Assembly (NCBI RefSeq): GCF_029167105.1
Contig: NZ_JARFML010000018.1
Span: forward strand, 96,755-160,754
DNA from: Bradyrhizobium yuanmingense
Lineage (GTDB): Bacteria > Pseudomonadota > Alphaproteobacteria > Rhizobiales > Xanthobacteraceae
Reading direction: 5' to 3'
DNA length: 64,000 nucleotides
Numbering within the stretch: position 1 is the stretch's first letter; the number at the start of each line of letters is the position of its first letter. Under the pieces are notes generated by a model, which saw only the letters and a list, made by a program, of their open reading frames with translations, searched no databases and was not told the origin of the DNA. Positions 57,896 through 64,000 of this stretch are shown piece by piece. A program made the position numbers and the translations under genes.

Positions 57896-58414
57896 ATGCG
57901 TGGCCGGATTGTGGTGGACATGGTTCAGATCGCTGCGGCTCGGGTGACGCGATCGCACGTGGCAAGTCCCCGTGGAGGCAGGCGCGCGTATCGTAGAGGG
58001 TCCTTCGTCGCCGATCAGCGCGGCGCCGTCGCGTTCGAGACAGTCATCGTTTACATTTTCATGGTGGCGAGCCTGCTGATGCCGCTCGCCGATGTCGCTG
58101 CCGCGGGCTTCCGGTTCATCTCTGCGTGGTCGGCGTTGCGGTCTTTCGGGCAGTACATTCAATACAAGAACCCGCCCGACCCGGCGGACCCGGGGACCTG
58201 GGTGTCGGCGCTACAGACAACGGTCGCCGGGCATACCATCGGTAATATCCAGGTCATGTGCGGAAGCACGGCCTGCAACTCCGGCAACCTTGGTTTGACT
58301 CCCAAGTACTTTACCTTTTCGACAACCGTCACTTTGGCCCCGATTGTGTTGACGTCAGTGCTGTGCCCCAACAGTTGTACGTACACGCTGCTTTACTCTG
58401 AACGCTTCCAATAG
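57896..58414 (+). CDS. TadE-like pseudopilin
   Basis: 172 residues. A long basic N-terminus (arginine-rich, about 40 residues) ends in DQRG, then AVAFETVIVYIFMVASLLM, i.e. a prepilin-type site with Glu at +5 after the Gly, as required by CpaA. The periplasmic part contains four cysteines in two close pairs (MCGSTACNSG; LCPNSCTYT), likely disulfide-bonded. TadE-type pseudopilins are processed like Flp and are thought to prime or cap the pilus. The unusually long leader could mean a downstream start; none with a clear ribosome binding site was found. 6 bp after the methyltransferase gene. Confidence 0.8.
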   Translation: MRGRIVVDMVQIAAARVTRSHVASPRGGRRAYRRGSFVADQRGAVAFETVIVYIFMVASLLMPLADVAAAGFRFISAWSALRSFGQYIQYKNPPDPADPGTWVSALQTTVAGHTIGNIQVMCGSTACNSGNLGLTPKYFTFSTTVTLAPIVLTSVLCPNSCTYTLLYSERFQ

Positions 58415-58422
58415 GTGCTTCC

Positions 58423-59796
58423 ATGCGTAGTCTGCTCCGTTCCAAACGAGGCTCGGCTGCATTCGCGACAGTGATCGCGCTGGTGCCGCTCATCGGCGTG
58501 GTCGCACTCGGGACCGAGGCCGGATCGTGGTACGTCACCAGGCAGCACGCGCAGAATGCCGCCGATGCAGCGGCCTATTCGGGTGCCTTGCGACTTGCAT
58601 GCGCGAATGCTGGTGTGCTCTGCGATACATCAGTGGATTATCACGCCAAGCAATTCGCGGCACAGAACGCGTTCTGCAACGCCGGCGATACGGCCTATCC
58701 GGGCAGCAACTGTCCGACCAGCCTTCCGACCGGAATCTCGCGCGCCGTGCAGATCGATATCGGCAGCTACAGTGCGGGTGCGTTCACAACGCCGCCCGCA
58801 GGAGGCGGTGGTAACGCCGTTCGCGCCCTCGTCAGTCAGCAACAGCCGGCCTACTTGTCGGCAGTGCTGGGTTTGACGACCGTCAGCATCCCCGCCCAAG
58901 CCATCGCTCTGGTCGAACTGCCGAGCAAGGTGTGCGCCTTGGCGCTCGGACCTGATCCGAACGCCGGTGGAGGGGCGCTTAAAATTGCCGGTAACGTCAG
59001 CAACAACGGCACGGGTTGCCCGATAATGTCGGATGCCAGCGTTCAGTTTGCCAGCACTGCCACTTTCACCGGTTCGGGGTGGGCCGTCTTGGGCGTAACC
59101 GGCTGTAGTCCAGCCAGCACCTGCGCCAATCCCGGCGTCACGCACAACTATTTCATGCCGTACGCCAACAATCCGCTCAGCAAATTGGATAGCCAATCGT
59201 TCAATAGCTTGACATCGAGCGGAAGGCCAAACGATTTGGCATGCAGTGGTACGTTGACGCCCAACACTCCGCCGAGCAGCACCAACCTGTACCGCAACCT
59301 AACGTGCACGACCGGGGACACGGTAGATTTTAGTCCGGGCACGTACTTTTTCTACAATGGGACAATAAAGTTCAATGGCGGAACCATCACCTGCAATGCC
59401 TGCACACCCTGGCCACCGGCAGGCACGGGTTTGGGCGTTACCCTTGTATTACTCGGGGATTCGAGCATTTCCATCTCTGGCGGCGCTGTAGTTAATCTGT
59501 CCGCGCCTTACACCAACACGTTCTCTTCTGATCTGAACGGCGTTCTGATTGATGATCAAGCACCGAGCAAGAGCAGCAATAAGGTCACCATCAACGGTGG
59601 TACGGTCAAGCTGGGTGGTGCGATGTATTTCCCGCACGTCGACGTGACCTGGAACGGAGCGACGCAAAGTACCAATACGACCTGTTCACAAGTGATCGCC
59701 CAGACACTCACCATGGGCGGTGGCGGCTTCCTGAGCACGGATGGATGTAACCCGGCGACCGTCCCTTACACCCAAGTTGTCCGCTTGGTGCAATGA
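58423..59796 (+). CDS. TadG-like pilus-associated protein
   Basis: 457 residues. N-terminus SKRGSAAFATVIALVPLIGV is the TadE/TadG-like membrane anchor, but the +5 residue after Gly is Ala and not Glu, so processing by CpaA is uncertain. Next comes TEAGSWYVTRQHAQNAADAA, the hallmark of the Flp-pilus TadG N-terminal domain. Residues about 150-457 are Gly/Ser/Thr/Asn-rich and beta-prone with scattered cysteines (CALALGPDPNAGGGALKIAG; VLIDDQAPSKSSNKVTINGG), probably exposed in the periplasm or on the surface. TadG-like proteins anchor or tip the pilus. The gene overlaps the next TadE-like gene by 4 bp. Confidence 0.82.
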   Translation: MRSLLRSKRGSAAFATVIALVPLIGVVALGTEAGSWYVTRQHAQNAADAAAYSGALRLACANAGVLCDTSVDYHAKQFAAQNAFCNAGDTAYPGSNCPTSLPTGISRAVQIDIGSYSAGAFTTPPAGGGGNAVRALVSQQQPAYLSAVLGLTTVSIPAQAIALVELPSKVCALALGPDPNAGGGALKIAGNVSNNGTGCPIMSDASVQFASTATFTGSGWAVLGVTGCSPASTCANPGVTHNYFMPYANNPLSKLDSQSFNSLTSSGRPNDLACSGTLTPNTPPSSTNLYRNLTCTTGDTVDFSPGTYFFYNGTIKFNGGTITCNACTPWPPAGTGLGVTLVLLGDSSISISGGAVVNLSAPYTNTFSSDLNGVLIDDQAPSKSSNKVTINGGTVKLGGAMYFPHVDVTWNGATQSTNTTCSQVIAQTLTMGGGGFLSTDGCNPATVPYTQVVRLVQ

Positions 59797-60212
59797 TGAG
59801 AAAGCTCGATCAGCGGGGCATGGCATCATTCGAATTCATCCTCGCCTTCGTGTCCCTTTTCATGTTGATCTTCGCCATCTTCGATCTCGGACGCTATGCG
59901 ATCACGATGCAGTCCTTGCGGACGCTCGCGAGCGCCGGGGCCCGAGCGATCATGATCAACTGCTACACGCCTGCCTTGCTTCAAAGCCCGCCTCAGTCGC
60001 CGTCAAGCTGCGCGGGCGATCCGATGTCCACGACCGCTAAACAGACTGCCGCGCCGTTCCTGTATCGCGGCGGTCTCACGCCGACGCTGAGCGTGGCATC
60101 CAGCGGCAGCAACTTGACCGTGACCGCTTCTCAAGCCGGCTTCACCATGCTGATGCCGATATGGGGCACAGCACTCAATGCGCCGAGCGCGTCAACGCAG
60201 ATTCCCTTCTAG
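59793..60212 (+). CDS. TadE-like pseudopilin (second copy)
   Basis: 139 residues. Prepilin-type N-terminus DQRG followed by MASFEFILAFVSLFMLIFAI, with Glu at +5, then DLGRYAITMQSLRTLASAGA, the typical TadE continuation. The globular part has two cysteines (INCYTPALL; SSCAGDP). It is the second minor pseudopilin of the locus, co-translated with the TadG-like gene through a 4-bp overlap. It probably joins the first TadE-like protein in an initiation complex. A 448-bp gap to the secretin gene follows. Confidence 0.85.
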   Translation: MMRKLDQRGMASFEFILAFVSLFMLIFAIFDLGRYAITMQSLRTLASAGARAIMINCYTPALLQSPPQSPSSCAGDPMSTTAKQTAAPFLYRGGLTPTLSVASSGSNLTVTASQAGFTMLMPIWGTALNAPSASTQIPF

Positions 60213-60660
60213 TTTCCCCGAGCATCAAGCCCATGAGCCACCCGACCACCCAAGGGAGCGGCGACAATGCCAAGCGCGGACTCGGTCCAACTCACCGAAT
60301 ATGGCAGTATACCTTACGCGTTTTTCACCGACGCCGGCTCGCGGCTGCGCGCCGGTCGAGAGTTGGCGAGCGCGTCGGCATCTCCATTTCGTTTCAGCCA
60401 GCGACATTCGGCAACGGAACCAGAGGAAATGATGCTCGCTGGCAACATTGCAGAGTTTTCATTGCCGCTCGAGGCGGTGCGGTAAGCGTCTCTTCTTGCA
60501 AGGAGGCAGCATCAAGGACGATGATCTTGGAAACGCGAAGTAACGAATTGTACTAGGACAGATTGTAAGCTCTGCGACGTGGTGCGCGGAGGAGAGCTAT
60601 TGGGGATATCGAGCACGTAGATTTGCGGGGATGGCCGCGGATTGCTGTGGGGGGACTCGG
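60213..60660. other. Gap inside the Tad locus, no supportable gene
   Basis: 448 bp between the second tadE-like gene and cpaC. Short frames (60178-60432, 60161-60556) overlap the preceding gene and resemble no family. The length would allow a second promoter for cpaC-lipoprotein-tadD. No stem-loop terminator was recognised. Confidence 0.45.
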
Positions 60661-62316
60661 ATGGGTGGTAATCGCGTTTTGGATAGGACTATAAGGAGGC
60701 TTCTCGCCTTCAGCGTGATGGGTCTTGGCGCGACGCTGGCCTTCTGTGCGTCCGCCGACCGCGCGACGGCTGCAGACCGGCGGGGCTCCGCCGGCGGCGT
60801 CTTCGTCAGCGAAATGAACGACGTCCAGAGGGTCAAAGTCGTCGTCAACAAGTCACGCACCTTCAAGGTCGATACGCCTTTCGCGACGATCGTGGCCGGC
60901 TCGCCTGACATTGTGGACGTGAAGTCGCTCAGCGATCACCTGATCTACGTCCAGGGCAAGCAGACCGGCACCACCAACGTCATCCTGCTCGACTCCTCGA
61001 TGAAGCAGATCGGCATCCTCGACGTCGAGGTCGTGATCGATACCGCCAATCTCCAGCAGAACATCCGCAGCAGCACTGGCGGGCACGGGATCCGCGTCTC
61101 GGCTTCCGAGGGCCAGGTGGTGCTCAGCGGAACGGCCGCCGATGCGGTTACGGCCGAGCGGGCCATGGCGATCGCCACCAGCACGGTCGCGAAGGGGGGC
61201 ACTGTCGTCAACGCGATGAGTGTCGCGGCGCCGCAGCAGGTGATGCTGGAGGTGCGCTTTCTCGAGGTCACCCGGGATGCTGGCCGCGACCTCGGTGTGA
61301 ACCTGTACGCAGCGAATGCCAACGGGACCAACGTCGCGAATACGGGACGTGGCAATTTGAGCACTACGGCGGGCCGGCGACCGATTGGTGGTATCAACAC
61401 CGCCAATAGTCCCCTAGGTATTGGCGGCGGCCCTGTCGGTGCTCCCCCAACCGGTAGCCTACCGTTACTCGGAACAGCTGGTACGCTTCTTGGCACGGCG
61501 GGCGGCATAGCTCCGGTCCCGTTCGGAAGCTTGTTGACCAGCATCGTCCGAACGAGCAATGGCGGTTCGGTGGACTTGTTGATCTCTGCGCTGGAAACCA
61601 AAGGATTGGCTCGCAGGTTGGCCGAGCCGAACTTGACCACGCTTTCCGGAGATGCAGCGCGCTTCCTGGCGGGTGGTGAGTTTCCAGTGCCGATTCCGAA
61701 CACGACCGCAGCCGGCTTTCCGACCATCACCATCGACTACAAGAAGTTCGGTGTCGAATTGGCCTTTGTCCCCACCGTGCTCTCGCGGGGGGTCATCAAC
61801 CTTCGGGTAGAGCCGTCGGTCAGCGAGCTTGATTTCGCCAACGCGGTGACGATTCAGGGGACGACAGTTCCGGCGTTGACCCGCCGCGATGCACGCACCA
61901 CGGTGGAGCTGCGGGACGGCCAGAGCTTTGCGATCGCCGGCTTGCTGCAAACCCGCAACCGTCAGGACGTTTCGCAATTGCCCTGGATCGGCTCGGTGCC
62001 TGTGCTCGGAGCCTTGTTCAGCAGCAAGTCGTACCAGCAGGAGGAAACCGATCTCGTCATCATCGTGACGCCGCGCCTGGTCGCACCGGCCGCACCGGGT
62101 CAGCAACTGGCGTCGCCGCTCGACTCTCGCCTTCCGGCCAACGACGTCGATTTCTTCCTCAATGGCCAGATGGAAGTCCGCAAGCGTTACAATGACTACG
62201 TTAACTCCGGTGGCGACGTTAAAGGACCTTATGGTCACATCATCGCTCCCGAGCTCACTGCGACCATCCCGGCACCGGCCGCTGCGAACCAGCCGGTCGT
62301 AAAAACGCTCAACTGA
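60661..62316 (+). CDS. cpaC: Tad pilus outer-membrane secretin CpaC/RcpA
   Basis: 551 residues from the ATG at 60661 (GGGGGGAC upstream). Signal peptide with core LLAFSVMGLGATLAFCASA. Pilus-specific N-terminal domain: VVVNKSRTFKVDTPFATIVA, HLIYVQGKQTGTTNVILLDS; BON-like part VVLSGTAADAVTAERAMAIA. Secretin C-domain: VMLEVRFLEVTRDAGRDLGV, FPVPIPNTTAAGFPTITIDY, FVPTVLSRGVINLRVEPSVS, and the end VPVLGALFSSKSYQQEETDL followed by VIIVTPRLVAP. A Gly/Thr/Ala-rich insertion of about 55 residues (GGINTANSPLGIGGG and similar) sits inside the N-to-secretin junction. It forms the ring through which the pilus leaves the cell. Usually it follows cpaB; here it is near the end. Confidence 0.93.
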   Translation: MGGNRVLDRTIRRLLAFSVMGLGATLAFCASADRATAADRRGSAGGVFVSEMNDVQRVKVVVNKSRTFKVDTPFATIVAGSPDIVDVKSLSDHLIYVQGKQTGTTNVILLDSSMKQIGILDVEVVIDTANLQQNIRSSTGGHGIRVSASEGQVVLSGTAADAVTAERAMAIATSTVAKGGTVVNAMSVAAPQQVMLEVRFLEVTRDAGRDLGVNLYAANANGTNVANTGRGNLSTTAGRRPIGGINTANSPLGIGGGPVGAPPTGSLPLLGTAGTLLGTAGGIAPVPFGSLLTSIVRTSNGGSVDLLISALETKGLARRLAEPNLTTLSGDAARFLAGGEFPVPIPNTTAAGFPTITIDYKKFGVELAFVPTVLSRGVINLRVEPSVSELDFANAVTIQGTTVPALTRRDARTTVELRDGQSFAIAGLLQTRNRQDVSQLPWIGSVPVLGALFSSKSYQQEETDLVIIVTPRLVAPAAPGQQLASPLDSRLPANDVDFFLNGQMEVRKRYNDYVNSGGDVKGPYGHIIAPELTATIPAPAAANQPVVKTLN

Positions 62317-62330
62317 GAAGGAAGCGGGAG

Positions 62331-62735
62331 ATGACCATCAGGTATCTGGCTCTGTTCGCACCGCTGCTGCTCGGGGGATGTTACGGGGTGGCCGGTCATG
62401 ACGAGGTTGACCGCTATTTCCAGCGTTCCGACACCATCACGATGAGTGCCGGCAATGCCAAGGAGGTCAACGCCGTCACCCACACAATCCATCCATGGCC
62501 GCGAAACGTCGGTGATCGCAGGATCGCGCACGACGCCCGGCGCGTGGGCGCCGCCGTGACACGCTATGGCAACACGAAACAGCCGGTGGATCAGCTTCCC
62601 GACATTGGCGATGCGACGAAACAAATGGGCGTGCGGACTGCCCCAACCCAGAACGTCAACATAGAAGGATTGGGGGCTGGATCGACTGCAGGAGTATCAG
62701 TGCCGGTCGGCGGAGTAGGCGTAGGCGGCAGGTAA
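62331..62735 (+). CDS. Tad-locus lipoprotein of unknown function
   Basis: 134 residues. Lipoprotein signal with lipobox LLLGGC (Cys about residue 17), so it is attached to a membrane after cleavage. The conserved-looking core is YFQRSDTITMSAGNAKEVNA, then VTHTIHPWPRNVGDRRI, recalling a short lipoprotein commonly found beside cpaC in rhizobial cpa loci. The C-terminus is Gly/Val-rich (GAGSTAGVSVPVGGVGVGG). It may stand in for CpaD, the usual secretin-associated lipoprotein, which is otherwise missing from the locus. The length (about 134) is well below CpaD's (over 200). 14 bp after cpaC. Confidence 0.75.
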   Translation: MTIRYLALFAPLLLGGCYGVAGHDEVDRYFQRSDTITMSAGNAKEVNAVTHTIHPWPRNVGDRRIAHDARRVGAAVTRYGNTKQPVDQLPDIGDATKQMGVRTAPTQNVNIEGLGAGSTAGVSVPVGGVGVGGR

Positions 62736-62817
62736 CGATTTTTAGTGCGTGGTTTTGGCGATGTTGTTTGCGAACGGCGCAGTGAAGTTGCTGCGACGTG
62801 CGGGGGACCAAGGGGTT

Positions 62818-63354
62818 ATGCGACGTATCATCTTCATGCTGACCTGTTGCTGGTTGGGGATCGGCCTTGCGGGGTGTGATCATACGCTGAGGCAGGCTGC
62901 CGTCGTCGCTCCCGTCGAGCCGCCTGGCGGCGACCCGGTGCAGGAGCCGACCGACGTCAAATATTATCCCTCGGACGAGCCGGTACGGCTGGGCTTGGAG
63001 CATTTCAACCGCGGCAGCTACGGGTTAGCTAATCGCTATTTCAGGGATGCGGTCGAGAAATCGCCGAAGGACGTGACGGCCTGGGTTGGACTCGCGGCGA
63101 GCTATGATCGGATACGTCGGTTTGACCTGGCTGACCAGGCCTATGCCCAAGCGATCCGACTGGGCGGCGAAACCGTGCAGGTTCTGAATGACCAGGGATA
63201 TTCGTACATGCTGCGCGGCAATCTGAGTGCGGCGCGCCGAAAGTTTGAGAAGGCCTATTCGCTCGACCCAGGCAACCCGGTTATCGCCAATAACCTCGAG
63301 CTTCTCAATGGCAGCCGGCGGTTCATTGAAAGACCACCAAACAACCAGCCTTAA
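62818..63354 (+). CDS. tadD: TadD-like TPR lipoprotein
   Basis: 178 residues from the ATG at 62818; the frame is open upstream to 62749. Lipoprotein signal MRRIIFMLTCCWLGIGLAGC with Cys at 20. After a Pro/Val-rich spacer come about three TPR units: LGLEHFNRGSYGLANRYFRD, AWVGLAASYDRIRRFDLADQ, and LNDQGYSYMLRGNLSAARRK. TadD proteins are outer-membrane-attached pilotins or assembly chaperones for the secretin. Last gene of the Tad row, convergent with the following minus-strand gene; a 7-bp stem (GCGATCG/CGATCGC, 63359-63379) between them might act as a weak terminator. Confidence 0.88.
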   Translation: MRRIIFMLTCCWLGIGLAGCDHTLRQAAVVAPVEPPGGDPVQEPTDVKYYPSDEPVRLGLEHFNRGSYGLANRYFRDAVEKSPKDVTAWVGLAASYDRIRRFDLADQAYAQAIRLGGETVQVLNDQGYSYMLRGNLSAARRKFEKAYSLDPGNPVIANNLELLNGSRRFIERPPNNQP

Positions 63355-63391
63355 GAGGGCGATCGACTACTGCGATCGCGGCCAGTTCTCG

Positions 63392-64000
63392 TCAATTGGG
63401 CCCAATCACAGCGTCAGCGTGACGGCTGCCGCTGCGGACGATGACAACAACGCCATTGCGAACGGTAAATCTCGCGCCGAGCAGCTTCCGCACCTTGTCC
63501 GTGATCGGAGAGGAAAAGGGAACGGTTTCTCCCACGACGGGATCGCCGACCTTTGTCGTCTCAGTCGCGGGGCCAGCAACTGGTGCAGGCTTGATATAGT
63601 CTCGGACAAGCTGAATCTCTTCACGTGACAGGATGAGCGGAGCCTGGTCGGCTTGGATCTCCGACGGCGGTTTGGGTATTCCACTGCTTGCCTTTTCGCG
63701 CATCTCATTCGTGCTTGCGATCTGATCGAGCCTGGCTACGCGTAGCTTGAGTGCGATGATATCACGTTGCAGTGTCGCGATCTCCAATTTGCGCGCGTTG
63801 ACCTGCATGAAGACAATGATGGCGCAAACGCAACTCACGACGAAGCCGACGCTCAGCAGTGCGATCAACCAGCGCTCGAAGTTTCCCGTCGATCCCCCGG
63901 TCGTTCGGGGGAGTTGATCGCGCTGGAGATGGCGTCGCCAGATGCGACGTGCTCGGTCGATCCAATTGGTAGAGCCCGTTACGCCGGTCCCCGCCCGGCC
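63392..64000 (-). CDS. Membrane protein with coiled coil, unknown function (5' end outside window)
   Basis: The minus-strand frame is open from the window edge through to the stop at 63392 (203 codons with no start needed inside the window). The visible part starts with a basic, Gly/Thr-rich segment (ARRIWRRHLQRDQLPRTTGG). It continues with one transmembrane helix (ERWLIALLSVGFVVSCVCAI) and a coiled coil (NARKLEIATLQRDIIALKLR), then an extracytoplasmic-looking part (PLILSREEIQLVRDYIKPAP; VRKLLGARFTVRNGVVVIVR). The topology resembles small membrane-bound scaffold proteins, but no family is recognised. It is convergent with tadD. The true start lies upstream; a TTG at 63868 is not a credible start because the frame continues. 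Confidence 0.65.
   Translation of the reverse strand, partial: GRAGTGVTGSTNWIDRARRIWRRHLQRDQLPRTTGGSTGNFERWLIALLSVGFVVSCVCAIIVFMQVNARKLEIATLQRDIIALKLRVARLDQIASTNEMREKASSGIPKPPSEIQADQAPLILSREEIQLVRDYIKPAPVAGPATETTKVGDPVVGETVPFSSPITDKVRKLLGARFTVRNGVVVIVRSGSRHADAVIGPN

Overview
The window is high-GC DNA from an alphaproteobacterium, most likely a Bradyrhizobium/Rhodopseudomonas-type rhizobiale. The lineage is inferred from the solute-transport-rich gene content, an HpaR-like MarR regulator, an alphaproteobacterial Cpa/Tad pilus locus and a tRNA-Lys(CTT)-type integration site. No rRNA, CRISPR array or complete tRNA was seen.

Layout. (1) 1-2.4 kb: the 3' part of an aspartokinase-like gene, an M23 peptidase and a doubtful small membrane protein. 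(2) 2.6-14.5 kb: a type I secretion pair (membrane fusion protein and ABC exporter) divergent from an 8.3-kb gene. That gene encodes a 2773-residue RTX protein joining an ExeM/NucH-type nuclease to a 5'-nucleotidase-type phosphatase, probably an exported enzyme that strips phosphate and nucleosides from extracellular DNA. (3) 15.2-23.8 kb: a GntR regulator divergent from a Liv-type ABC transporter with a LivM-LivG fusion and a shortened binding protein, followed by a DapA-family lyase/aldolase, a split DhaK/DhaL kinase and a GlcD-like flavin dehydrogenase. (4) 24.2-29.9 kb: a Bug-type receptor, a FAD oxidoreductase and an SsuABC-like importer, divergent from an HpaR-like regulator. (5) 30.1-33.6 kb: a run of broken genes (IS1182-type transposase, phosphotransferase, nitroreductase, RTX C-terminus, fasciclin) with a tRNA-3'-end-like relic. 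(6) 33.6-46.5 kb: an IclR regulator, a PotABCD-type importer with fused permeases, and a divergent nine-gene catabolic operon (CoA-transferase pair, molybdopterin oxidoreductase, AhpD-like, hotdog-like, class II aldolase, PfkB kinase, SDR). Two matching 17-bp palindromes flank the divergent promoter region. (7) 46.6-49.6 kb: a RepB/ParB relic, a doubly frameshifted tyrosine integrase and a 45-nt tRNA-Lys(CTT) 3' end, which looks like the right attachment site of a genomic island. (8) 51-63.4 kb: a Tad/Flp pilus operon with an embedded ICMT-family membrane methyltransferase and the secretin gene placed late. (9) The window ends inside a membrane/coiled-coil protein gene on the minus strand.

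Interpretation. The attachment-site geometry suggests that DNA left of about 49.55 kb was acquired as one or more islands carrying substrate-specific uptake-plus-catabolism modules, each next to its own regulator. The Tad locus on the right is likely resident chromosome. The least described parts are the IclR-controlled catabolic module (33.6-46.5 kb) and the exported nuclease-phosphatase. Family assignments were made by reading the translated sequences; no database search was run.
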